Below are positions 25,090 through 33,657 of a stretch of DNA of 64,000 nucleotides, one piece after another. The position numbers and the translations under genes were made by a program. Numbering within the stretch: the stretch's first letter is position 1; every line of letters starts with the position of its first letter. Source of the stretch: Acidobacteriota bacterium (GTDB lineage Bacteria > Acidobacteriota > UBA6911); NCBI GenBank assembly GCA_031271905.1, contig JAISUT010000048.1, forward strand, positions 22,933 to 86,932, in the 5' to 3' direction. The notes below the pieces were generated by a model, which had not been told where the DNA came from, made no database searches, and was given only the letters and a program-made list of their open reading frames with translations.

Positions 25090-25866
25090 ATGGCGCTCAT
25101 CGAAATCTCCCACCTCTCGTTCGGCTACCGGCGCGCGCCGGTCATCGAAGACCTCGACCTCTCGATAGAGGGCGAAGGGGTCACGGCGCTCCTGGGCCCC
25201 AACGGGAGCGGCAAGACCACGCTCCTGAAGCTGCTGCTCGGGCTGCTGGCGCCGACCGCCGGACGCATCCGCATCGGCGGCGACGACATCGGCGACCTGA
25301 CGCAGAAGGAGCTCGCCTGCCGCCTCGCCTACGTGCCGCAGGTCCACAAGGAGACCTTCGGCTACAGCGTCTTCGACGTGGTGTTGATGGGGCGGATGCC
25401 GCGCACGTCGTTTTTCGCCCGCTACGGCGACGCCGACCGGGGCGCGGCGCGGGAGGCCCTGGACAAGCTCTCCATCGCCCACCTCGCCGACCGCCCCTAC
25501 ACGGAGATCAGCGGCGGCGAGCGGCAGATGACCCTCATCGCGCGCGCCCTCGCCCAGGGCGCGGACATCTTCGTCATGGACGAGCCGACCAACGGCCTGG
25601 ACTACGGCAACCAGCTCCGGCTGCTCGACCGGATAGGGCGGCTCGCCGCAGAGGGGTACACGTTCATCTACACGACGCACCACCCGGATCACGCGCTGGC
25701 GGTCGCCGACCGCGTGGTGATGATGAAGGACGGGAGGGTCGTGCGGGAGGGCGCGCCGCAGGCGGTGTTGACGACGCAGGGCCTGGCGGAGCTGTACAAC
25801 CTGTCCGACCGGCTCTGCACCTGCTTCGGCGCCCCGTCCAGGACGCCGTTGCGCGCGGCGCTGTGA
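25090..25866 (+). CDS. FecE-type ABC transporter ATPase
   Basis: 258-aa ATP-binding subunit. Walker A is GPNGSGKTT, the Q-loop is AYVPQVHKE, the signature is ISGGERQM, Walker B is IFVMDEPTNGLDYG and the switch histidine is in YTTHHPDH. The ATG begins 1 bp after the permease stop. It is closely related to the ATPase at 3.4-4.1 kb (shared PYTEISGGERQ and DYGNQ). A methyltransferase gene follows 73 bp downstream, repeating the gene content of locus A. Confidence 0.93.
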   Translation: MALIEISHLSFGYRRAPVIEDLDLSIEGEGVTALLGPNGSGKTTLLKLLLGLLAPTAGRIRIGGDDIGDLTQKELACRLAYVPQVHKETFGYSVFDVVLMGRMPRTSFFARYGDADRGAAREALDKLSIAHLADRPYTEISGGERQMTLIARALAQGADIFVMDEPTNGLDYGNQLRLLDRIGRLAAEGYTFIYTTHHPDHALAVADRVVMMKDGRVVREGAPQAVLTTQGLAELYNLSDRLCTCFGAPSRTPLRAAL

Positions 25867-25939
25867 GACGGGCCGCCGCACTTCCAAGCTTCTAAATGGC
25901 GCGGCGCAATGCGCGTCGCGATTCGAAACGGAGGAGACC

Positions 25940-26731
25940 GTGAAGGCTGAGAACGACGCAGGACGGGGAGGCACGAGTCCGCAGAAGCATTCGCGCGACC
26001 TGGAGTTCTGGGAGAAGCGCGCGCCCTCGTTCGCCGACCATGCGAAAAAGACATACTACCCCAGCGAGTTCATCAAGCTGGTCCGCCCCGAGCCGGACTG
26101 GACGGTCTTGGACATGGCATGCGGCGGCGGGACGCTGGCGATCCCGCTGGCGCCTCTGGTGAAGAAGGTCACGGCGGTCGATTTCTCCCCCAGCATGATC
26201 GACATCGTCAAGCGCTCCTCCGCCGAGCGGGACATCACGAACATCGAGGCGATCCTCGGCGAGTGGGACGACGACTGGGCGGCGCTCGGCATCGGGACAT
26301 ACGACGTCGCCATCGCCTCCCGCTCCCTGCGCGCGGAGGACAGCGCCCCCTACATCCAGAAACTCCTCGGCGCGGCGCGGCGCAAGGTCTTCATCTCGGC
26401 GCCGGTGGGGAGCGGGCCGATAGACACGCGGATGCTGGAGTTCGCGGGGCGCGAGGCGGGCGAGAAGTCGGACTACCGGAAGTTCCTGGGGGTGTTCGAG
26501 GGGCTGGGCGTCAGGGCGAACATCGACTTCATCGAGGAGAGGCACGCCAACTGTTGGCCGTCGGTGGACGCGGCGGTCGATGACAACCGCTGGATGTTCT
26601 TCGGCATGACCCCCGAGGAGGAAGGCAAGCTGCGGCTTTACATGGAAAGGCACCTGCACGAGACCGGCGACGGCTGGCGGCTCGACTACGAGCGCGTCTG
26701 CGCCTGGGCGGTCATGTGGTGGGAGAAGTAG
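25940..26731 (+). CDS. Class I SAM-dependent methyltransferase linked to metal-uptake operon
   Basis: 263-aa methyltransferase. The SAM motif is VLDMACGGGTLAIPLA, the acidic motif is TAVDFSPSM, and VAIASRSLRAEDSAPYIQKLL is motif IV. The C-terminus ends RVCAWAVMWWEK, matching the AVxWW end of the methyltransferase at 6.6-7.4 kb. The GTG start at 25940 has GGAGGAG upstream. It is the third gene of the permease-ATPase-methyltransferase run. The acceptor is unknown; modification of the imported chelate or corrinoid is an inference from the repeated gene association. Confidence 0.87.
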   Translation: MKAENDAGRGGTSPQKHSRDLEFWEKRAPSFADHAKKTYYPSEFIKLVRPEPDWTVLDMACGGGTLAIPLAPLVKKVTAVDFSPSMIDIVKRSSAERDITNIEAILGEWDDDWAALGIGTYDVAIASRSLRAEDSAPYIQKLLGAARRKVFISAPVGSGPIDTRMLEFAGREAGEKSDYRKFLGVFEGLGVRANIDFIEERHANCWPSVDAAVDDNRWMFFGMTPEEEGKLRLYMERHLHETGDGWRLDYERVCAWAVMWWEK

Positions 26732-26863
26732 CCCCCGTCCCCGGGTGCGACGCCTTATCCCCACCCCCCCTGCGCACCCGGCGTCCTCGTCGCCCCCCGC
26801 GCCCGCCGCCATCCGTCCCCGGCCGCGACGGCGGAGCCCGGCGGGGTCGCGCCAAGTTTGCGC

Positions 26864-26918
26864 TTTACATCCTGCGTTTCAAGGTTACTATGGAACTCCG
26901 TCCGGCGTCGCGCCGGAC
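26864..26918 (+). promoter_or_regulatory. Putative sigma-70 promoter and leader hairpin of GH3 gene
   Basis: TTTACA (26864) and TACTAT (26886) are 16 bp apart and would start transcription near 26898. Immediately after lies a hairpin GTCCGGCG-TCG-CGCCGGAC (26900-26918) in the leader, which could stabilise the mRNA. The GH3 start with AGGAGG is 60 bp further on. Confidence 0.4.
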
Positions 26919-26978
26919 GCATGACGACGGGTTGGCGCCGCCAATCCGCCTTTACAGGATATATAGGAGGCCCTGCGC

Positions 26979-29900
26979 ATGAAGAGTCCCTTGAAAGCGC
27001 GAAACCGCGCATGTCGCAACTGGTTCGCCGTGCTCCCCCCGGTTTGTCTGGCCGCACTCTGGCTGTGCGCCTCCGGCGCGGACGCCCGTGGCGAGACCAT
27101 CCGTCATCCGTACCAGGACGAGTCGCTGCCCTTCAGCGTGCGCGCCGCCGACCTCGTCTCGCGCATGACGCAGGAGGAGAAGGCGGCGCAGTTCGCCTCC
27201 ACCCTGTACAACCAGAGCCAGGGGCAGGCGGCGCCCGCGATACCGCGCCTGCAACTGCGCACATACAACTACTGGTCCGAGGCCCTGCACGGCGTCGCCC
27301 GCGAAGGGGCGGCCACCGAGTTCACCACGGGCCTGGGCATCGCCTCCACCTGGGACCGCGCCCTCGTCCGCGCCGTGACCGACGCCATCGCCGACGAGGC
27401 GCGGGTGAAGACCAACGACTGCTACAAGCTCGACGCCTCCGGCCGGCCCACCGCCGCCGTCACCGAGCAGTGCAAGGGGCTGACCTACTGGTCGCCGACC
27501 ATCAACCTGGCGCGCGAACCGCGCTGGGGCCGCGCCGAAGAAGGCTACGGCGAAGACCCCTTCCTCGCCGGGGAGATCGCCGGGCAGTTCACCCTCGGCC
27601 TGCAAGGCGGCGACGCCTCCAAACCCGATTCCGTCGGCCTGCACCTCAAGGCCGTGGCGACGCCCAAACACTACATCGCCAACAGCTCCGAGGTGAACCG
27701 CCACACGGGGACATCCAACCTGTCCGACCGCTCGCTGCACGAGTATTACGCGGCGCACTTCGGGCGCGTGATGCGGAAATACGGCGCGAAGTCGTACATG
27801 ACCTCCTACAACGCCATCAACGTCGATGACGACTACACGGGGTTGCACGCCCCGCCGGTCATCCGCAACGGCAAGGAGGCGCAGTTCCGGGGCGTCGAAA
27901 CCACGACGGACCCCGCCGTCACCACCCCGGTCCCGGCCAGCAACTACGCCAACAACACCTTGATGCGCCGGATGTACGGCTTCGACGGCTTCGTCACCTC
28001 CGACTGCGGCGCGACGAACAACGTCTATGGGACAGGCCCCGGCTTCGGCGGCGGCCATAACTGGGCGCCCGCGGAGATCGGCCGCCAGGTCACCCCGGCG
28101 GAGGGCGCGGCATACGCGCTCAAGGCGGGGACCGACGTCGATTGCTGGGCGTCGGTCTATCCGAAATTCCTGCCGGAGGCGCAGGACCTGGGGCTCGTGA
28201 CCGAACAGGACATGGACGTCGCCCTCACGCGCGCCATCACCGTGCGGATGCAGCTCGGCGAGTTCGACGTCGCGAACCCGTACCGCACCGCCGAGTACAC
28301 CACGGCCGCCGCATCGGCGAAATCGATCAACTCCGCCGCGCACCAGGCGCTGGCGCACCAGATGGCTCTGGAGGCCCCGGTGCTGCTGAAAAACGACGGC
28401 GCGCTGCCGCTGGCGGACACGGCCGGCAAGACCCTGGTCTACGGCTATTACGGCTCGCAGGCGGTGCACGGCGACTATTCGCCGACCAGCACCGCCCGCC
28501 CGACGATCAGCGCCGCCGAGGGGCTGGCGCGGCGTCTGGGCGCGGACAAAGTCGCCGCCGTCCCCGACGCCGACCTGACCTTCTACGGCAATCCCGCCCC
28601 CGCCGCGCCGGGCGCGCCCCGGGGCTTCGGCGCCATGTTCTCCCCGGTCGGCCTGTATTACCATGACGCCGCGGGGGAACAAGCCGGGCTCCTGCCGCTG
28701 GACAAGGCCAACGAGGGCAACTGGGCCGCCGACGGCGACGGCTTCGTGATCTCCCGGCAGGACATGAACTTCTGGCAGGAGGGGCTGGTGCTGGTCAACC
28801 TGCGGGCGGGCGACCGCCTCGGCGGCTGGTTCTCGGTCAAAGCCTCGAAAATCCCGGACGGCGCCGACCAAGTCGTGCTGCACCTGCAAGGGACGCCGCT
28901 GCCCCGCGACGCCTCCGCGCAATACGCGCGGGACTGCGCGACGCCGAACGACGCGACCGGATGCAAGACCATCGGGGTGTTCACCGTCTCCGCCGGCGGC
29001 AAGGCCGTGACCAAGGACGTGCATGTGCGCTATGTGCAGGACGAATCCACGGGGTCGAGCGTGCAGGCGCGCTACGCCCCGGTCGCGGTCAAGCTCTCCG
29101 AGTTCGGGCTCAAGGCGGGCGACAGCGCCGAGTTCCGCTATGACTTCGGCGTCACCGGCATCCGCTCCGGCTCCGCCTCCGGCTTGAACATCTCCACCTG
29201 CGCCGCGCCCGACTGCTCTGCGGCAAACGACGCCTCTTCCGACGAAGGCAGGATAGCGCAAGCCGCCAACATCGTCGTCTACCTCGGCACCAACGAGAAC
29301 GACTCGGCGGAAGAGCAGGACCGTCCCTCCGTCGATTTCCCGCACATGCAGGCGGAGATGGCGGCCAGAATCATCGAGCTGGCGCACAAGCATGGGAAAA
29401 AGGCCGTGGTGTGGGTGCAGGCCGTCGGCCAGATGAACCTCGCCCCGTTCAAAGACGCGGCGGACGCCATCGTCTGGTCCACCTACAACGGCGAGTTCCA
29501 AGGGGAGGCCGTGGCGGAGCTGCTGTTCGGCGCCGACGTGAAGCTGGAGGACGGGCGCGGCATGCCCGCCAACCCGTCCGGCAAGCTCGTCTTCACCTAT
29601 TACTCCGACGTGGCGAAGCAGCTCACGCAATCGACCGACTACGCCCTGACCACGGCGGAGTACAAGGCGACCACGGATCCGGCGGGGAGCGTCTGCGGGC
29701 GCACCTACTGGTACTACTCCGTCGGCGCGAAAAAGGAGTGCGCGCCGCCCGACTACCCCTTCGGCCACGGCCTCTCCTACACGGACTTCGCCTACGAGAA
29801 CCTGCGCCTCTCGAAAAAATCCGCCACGCCGAAAGACACGGTCACGGCGACGGTCACGGTCAGGAACACGGGGCGGCGCGCAGGCCGCGAGATCGTGCAA

Positions 29901-30800
29901 CTGTACGCCTCCGCGCCGAAGGCCGACGGGAAGAACCGCCCGTGGAAGCAACTGAAGGGCTTCGCCAAAACCGGCGTGTTGCAACCGGGGGCGTCCGAAG
30001 ACGTGGCCATCGAGCTGCCGGTCGAGGAGCTCTGGTTCTGGTCTGACAAACAAGCGCGCGTCTATGACGAGGGGGCGTGGACCATCCAGGTCGCGCCCTC
30101 TTCCGCGGACAAGGCCGGGTTGGCGGCGAAGCTGTCGGTCTCCGGCGCGCGCGAGGCCCGCCACGGCGTCGATGTGGTCGCCGCCATCCCCGACGGCGTG
30201 GCGCTCAACCTGAAGACCCCCGACAACGTCATCCATCCGCAGTTGTCCGCCACGCGCCACGACCAGTCGTTCTGGGACCTCGACGCGGCGGGGAGCGCGC
30301 TTTCGGTCGAGTATTCCTCGGCGAACCCGCAGGTGGCGACGGTCGGCAAAGACGGCGCGGTACACGCCGCGGGCGTCGGCGCGACGCTGGTCACCGCGAC
30401 CGTGACGGCCGGCGGCGAGTCGAAATCCACCTCGTTCCCCGTCGTCGTGCATGACGGCGTCCCGACCGAGGGGGCGGTCATGACCGACGCCAACGGCGTC
30501 AAGTACGGCGCGACGGCGACGAAATATAATTTCCTGGTGAACTTCGGCGACCCGAAGCCGCGACTGGCGCAGGCGAAAAAGGGGGTCCAACTGGCGGCCG
30601 GCGTCTACCCCGCCGCGCCGGGGGCGTCTTACAAGTACCTGATCGCGCCGATGGACCTCAACGAAATCGGGGCGACGGTGACGGAGGGCGGCGTGCTCAC
30701 GGCGCAAAAGCCCGGCAGGGTGCGCGTGACGGTCGTCGCCACGGTGGGCGGCGTCCCGGTCTCGCGCTCCGCGCTGGTCCACGTCCTCGCCGACCGGTGA
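26979..30800 (+). CDS. Secreted family 3 glycoside hydrolase (beta-glucosidase/xylosidase type) with C-terminal Ig-like domain
   Basis: 1273-aa exported enzyme. A signal peptide (to about residue 36) precedes the GH3 N-domain: ALHGVAREGAATEF, EPRWGRAEEGYGEDP, KHYIANSSEVNRHTGTSN and the nucleophile loop FDGFVTSDCGATNN with Asp342. The C-domain begins at APVLLKNDGALPL. It is split by an insertion of about 250 residues (about 530-770) that looks like a beta-sandwich carbohydrate-binding module, then resumes with IVVYLGTNENDSAEEQDRPS, the region of the acid/base residue. A fibronectin-III-like domain (TATVTVRNTGRRAGREIVQLY) follows, and a Big2-type domain (ANPQVATVGKDGAVHA) plus a last beta domain close the protein. 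It is much longer than usual GH3 enzymes. The SDCGA loop favours xylosidase-type members, but the sugar is not certain. Confidence 0.92.
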   Translation: MKSPLKARNRACRNWFAVLPPVCLAALWLCASGADARGETIRHPYQDESLPFSVRAADLVSRMTQEEKAAQFASTLYNQSQGQAAPAIPRLQLRTYNYWSEALHGVAREGAATEFTTGLGIASTWDRALVRAVTDAIADEARVKTNDCYKLDASGRPTAAVTEQCKGLTYWSPTINLAREPRWGRAEEGYGEDPFLAGEIAGQFTLGLQGGDASKPDSVGLHLKAVATPKHYIANSSEVNRHTGTSNLSDRSLHEYYAAHFGRVMRKYGAKSYMTSYNAINVDDDYTGLHAPPVIRNGKEAQFRGVETTTDPAVTTPVPASNYANNTLMRRMYGFDGFVTSDCGATNNVYGTGPGFGGGHNWAPAEIGRQVTPAEGAAYALKAGTDVDCWASVYPKFLPEAQDLGLVTEQDMDVALTRAITVRMQLGEFDVANPYRTAEYTTAAASAKSINSAAHQALAHQMALEAPVLLKNDGALPLADTAGKTLVYGYYGSQAVHGDYSPTSTARPTISAAEGLARRLGADKVAAVPDADLTFYGNPAPAAPGAPRGFGAMFSPVGLYYHDAAGEQAGLLPLDKANEGNWAADGDGFVISRQDMNFWQEGLVLVNLRAGDRLGGWFSVKASKIPDGADQVVLHLQGTPLPRDASAQYARDCATPNDATGCKTIGVFTVSAGGKAVTKDVHVRYVQDESTGSSVQARYAPVAVKLSEFGLKAGDSAEFRYDFGVTGIRSGSASGLNISTCAAPDCSAANDASSDEGRIAQAANIVVYLGTNENDSAEEQDRPSVDFPHMQAEMAARIIELAHKHGKKAVVWVQAVGQMNLAPFKDAADAIVWSTYNGEFQGEAVAELLFGADVKLEDGRGMPANPSGKLVFTYYSDVAKQLTQSTDYALTTAEYKATTDPAGSVCGRTYWYYSVGAKKECAPPDYPFGHGLSYTDFAYENLRLSKKSATPKDTVTATVTVRNTGRRAGREIVQLYASAPKADGKNRPWKQLKGFAKTGVLQPGASEDVAIELPVEELWFWSDKQARVYDEGAWTIQVAPSSADKAGLAAKLSVSGAREARHGVDVVAAIPDGVALNLKTPDNVIHPQLSATRHDQSFWDLDAAGSALSVEYSSANPQVATVGKDGAVHAAGVGATLVTATVTAGGESKSTSFPVVVHDGVPTEGAVMTDANGVKYGATATKYNFLVNFGDPKPRLAQAKKGVQLAAGVYPAAPGASYKYLIAPMDLNEIGATVTEGGVLTAQKPGRVRVTVVATVGGVPVSRSALVHVLADR

Positions 30801-30842
30801 CGGCGCCAAGCGCCCCGCGTCGATGCGACGCGCACCGGACAG

Positions 30843-30895
30843 GCGAGGGGGGGGAGGGGGAGCCCGCCGGGGCACCCCCCTTCCCTCCCCCTCGC
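30843..30895 (+). terminator. GC-rich stem-loop after GH3 gene
   Basis: GCGAGGGGGGGGAGGGGGAG (from 30843) pairs with CTCCCCCTCGC (ending 30895) around a GCCGGGGC-rich loop, about 40 bp after the GH3 stop. There is no clear T-run behind it. It is probably the transcription end of the monocistronic GH3 gene. Confidence 0.5.
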
Positions 30896-30980
30896 TGACG
30901 GCGGGAACGCGCCGGGGTCGGCGAATCCGCCAAATACCCTTATGCGTTCCCGCCGCTTTTATAGTATTGTTTTACTTCTG

Positions 30981-31098
30981 GGTGCCTCTAAAAACCTCGC
31001 CGGCAAGGCGTCGCCGCAGGTCGAAAAGCGGAGTTTACCGAGGTGAAAGAGCATTTTCGACCAAGGCGCAACGCGGCATCCGGTTTTTTCGAGGTTCC
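30981..31098. repeat. REP/MITE-like palindromic element, long copy
   Basis: The ends GGTGCCTCTAAAAACC (from 30981) and GGTTTTTTCGAGGTTCC (31082-31098) are near-perfect inverted copies, about 118 bp across. The right half read on the minus strand (GGATGCCGCGTTGCGCCTTG) matches the body of the shorter element at 7487-7549. No ORF lies within. This looks like a non-autonomous interspersed repeat; with a full genome the copy number would show it. Confidence 0.65.
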
Positions 31099-31235
31099 TT
31101 TCTTGACGACTCGGCGGCGTCCGGCGCGGCATGGTTCCATGCCTTTACAATGTGCTGTCGCAAAGGCGGCCGCCGGCCGATGAGTGAACCGGGTATGTTG
31201 GAGCCTACCCCTTCCCGAATTAGGAGGCGTTCCCC

Positions 31236-33653
31236 ATGTACGAACTGAGCCCCGTCGCCGACCGCGTCGCCCGCATCCGCGAGAAATACCGCACCTCGCG
31301 CCCCGGCATCTGCATCGCACGCTATAAGATCGTCACCGACTTCTACAAGGAGAACCCCCAGCTCGAAGGCGTCCTCAAACGCGCAGAGAACTTCCGCAAC
31401 CTCTGCGAGAACATCCCGGTCGTCATCAACCCGGACGAGGTGATCGTCGGCACGCAGGTCACGAAATACCGCGCCAGCGCGCTCTACCCGGAGATGTCCT
31501 TCGGCTGGTTCCTGGACGAGCTCAAGTCGGGATCCATCCCCTTGCGCGACACCGACCCCTACGACGTCGATCCCGAAGACGCCGAATACCTGTTGGAGAC
31601 CGGCGACTTCTGGCGCAAGGAGTGCCTCAGCGCCAAGGTGGACGCCCACATCCCGCTCGGCTACTTCGACGCGGCCGGCAGCGGCGTCACCTACTTCGGC
31701 ACGGAGGGGACGTGCTCCTTCCCGGTCGGGCACTTCACCGCCAATTTCGAGAAGGCTTTGCACAAAGGGTTCGCCGCCATCCGCGCCGACGCGCAAGACC
31801 GGATGGAGGCGCTCGAAGGGCGCCTGTTCGGCGACGGCGCCGCCCGCTACACCTTCTACCGCGCCGTCACCGTCGTCTGCGACGGCATGATCATCCTCGC
31901 CCAGCGTTACGCCGCCGAGTGCGCGTGGCTGGCGTCGATGGAGGGCAACCCGGCGCGCAAACGCGAGCTGGAGGAGATGTCCGAGTGCCTGAACCGCATC
32001 ATGTCCAACCCCTGCCGCACCTTCCATGACGCCATCCAGTGCATGTACCTGTACCAGATCGGCCTGTGCCTGGACGCGCAGCAGCACGGCATCAGCTTCG
32101 GCCGCGTCGACCAGTACCTGGGCGGCTTCTACGACGCCGACATCGCCGCCGGGCGCGTCACGCACGAGCGGGCGCAGGAACTGCTCGACCTTTTCTACCT
32201 GAAGGTCGCCGAGATGAACAAGATCTGGCCTTACATCGCCACCCTGTCCGGGCCGGGCTACACCAGCGGCCAGCTCATGACCATCGGCGGGGTCACGCCC
32301 GGGGGCGAGGACGCCACCAACGCGGTCTCCTACATGATGCTGCAATCGGCGGGGCGGCTGGTGCTGCACGACCCGCCGCAGTCGCTGCGCATCCACAAGG
32401 GGACGCCCCCCGAGCTGTGGGATGCCGCCATCGAGACGACGAAGATCGCCGGCGGCGTGCCGACGTTTGAAAACGACGACGTCATCATCCCGGCCCTCCA
32501 GGCGCGCGGACTGCCCCTGGAGAGCGCGCGCAACTACTGCCTCATCGGCTGCGTGGAACCGCAGGGGTGCGGCGACGAATGGGCATGCCCGGGCGGCACC
32601 GGCTCCGAGGCGTTCTTCAACCTGCTGAACGCCTTCCTGCTCGCGATCAACAACGGGCGCAACCCGATGCCCGGCTTCGACGGCAAGCCCGCGCCGCAGG
32701 CGGGTCCGCAGACCGGATACCTCTACGAGATGGAGACCTTCGACGAGGTGCTGGCGGCGGTCAAGACGCAAATCGAGTATTTCGCCAACTGGCATGTCAG
32801 CCTGGTCAACATGTGGGAGTACGTCGCCTCCGAGCATATGCAGTTGCCGCTGCTCTCCGCGACCGTGGACGGCTGCATGGAGTCGGGCAAGGACGTGATG
32901 AAGGGGGGCGCGAAGTACAACTCGACCGGCAACGCCGGCATCGCCATCGGCAACATCGCCGACAGCCTGGCCGTCGTCAAGCACCTGGTCTACGACACCA
33001 GGCAGGTCTCGGCGCGCGAGCTGTACGACGCCATCATGGGCGACTGGGAGGGGAAAGAGGACTTGCGCCAGATGATCCTCGGCCAGGCGCCGCATTACGG
33101 GAACGACGACGCCTATGCGGACGAGTTCGCCCGCTGGGCGTCGGACGTCTACGGCGACGCCATCAACTCCGCCACCGGGCCGCGCGGGCGCTACGCCGCC
33201 GGACTCTACCCGGTCACGGCGCACGTCCTGTACGGCATGATCACGGCGGCGTCCCCGGACGGCCGCAAGGCGGGCGAGCCGCTATCGGACGGCATCTCGC
33301 CGGTGCAGCAGATGGACAAGCTCGGCCCCACCGCCACGCTGAAGTCGGTCGCGGTCATCGACCAGGAGAAGTTCTCCAACGGCACGCTCCTGAACATGCG
33401 CTTCCACCCCACGGCGCTCAGCAGCGAGTCGGGCAAGGAGAAGCTCATCGCCCTCATCCGCACCTACTTCGCGATGGGCGGCATGGAGACGCAGTTCAAC
33501 ATCGTCAGCGCCGACACGCTGCGCAAGGCGCAGGAACGCCCGGAGGACTACCGTGACCTGGTGGTGCGCATCGCGGGGTTCAGCGCCTATTTCGTGGAGC
33601 TGTACAAGGCGAGCCAGGAGGACATCATCCACCGCACCGAGCTGAGCTTCTAG
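31236..33653 (+). CDS. Glycyl radical enzyme of the dehydratase/lyase (PFL2) group, substrate unknown
   Basis: 805-aa glycyl radical enzyme. The radical-bearing loop near the C-terminus is VVRIAGFSAYF (Gly781), and the thiyl loop is YCLIGCVEPQG (Cys439, Glu441), as in glycerol/choline/hydroxyproline-type enzymes rather than pyruvate formate-lyase. The N-terminal HFTANFEKAL and QHGISFGRVDQYL motifs fit the group. After GCVEP the sequence reads QGCGDEWACPGGTGSE, without the conserved aspartate found in glycerol and hydroxyproline dehydratases, so the substrate is probably different. AGGAGG precedes the ATG. The activase gene follows after 4 bp. The product is oxygen-sensitive by family, implying anaerobic metabolism. 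No shell-protein genes are adjacent. Confidence 0.92.
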   Translation: MYELSPVADRVARIREKYRTSRPGICIARYKIVTDFYKENPQLEGVLKRAENFRNLCENIPVVINPDEVIVGTQVTKYRASALYPEMSFGWFLDELKSGSIPLRDTDPYDVDPEDAEYLLETGDFWRKECLSAKVDAHIPLGYFDAAGSGVTYFGTEGTCSFPVGHFTANFEKALHKGFAAIRADAQDRMEALEGRLFGDGAARYTFYRAVTVVCDGMIILAQRYAAECAWLASMEGNPARKRELEEMSECLNRIMSNPCRTFHDAIQCMYLYQIGLCLDAQQHGISFGRVDQYLGGFYDADIAAGRVTHERAQELLDLFYLKVAEMNKIWPYIATLSGPGYTSGQLMTIGGVTPGGEDATNAVSYMMLQSAGRLVLHDPPQSLRIHKGTPPELWDAAIETTKIAGGVPTFENDDVIIPALQARGLPLESARNYCLIGCVEPQGCGDEWACPGGTGSEAFFNLLNAFLLAINNGRNPMPGFDGKPAPQAGPQTGYLYEMETFDEVLAAVKTQIEYFANWHVSLVNMWEYVASEHMQLPLLSATVDGCMESGKDVMKGGAKYNSTGNAGIAIGNIADSLAVVKHLVYDTRQVSARELYDAIMGDWEGKEDLRQMILGQAPHYGNDDAYADEFARWASDVYGDAINSATGPRGRYAAGLYPVTAHVLYGMITAASPDGRKAGEPLSDGISPVQQMDKLGPTATLKSVAVIDQEKFSNGTLLNMRFHPTALSSESGKEKLIALIRTYFAMGGMETQFNIVSADTLRKAQERPEDYRDLVVRIAGFSAYFVELYKASQEDIIHRTELSF

Positions 33654-33657
33654 GCAT

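Noticed and set aside
26952..30875. 1307-aa open frame on the minus strand
   Set aside because: It is antisense to the GH3 gene, which has clear motifs, signal peptide and ribosome site; the frame is an effect of high GC and its translation is low-complexity Arg/Gly/Val.
31035..33224. 729-aa minus-strand frame
   Set aside because: Antisense to the glycyl radical enzyme gene; no recognisable domain.
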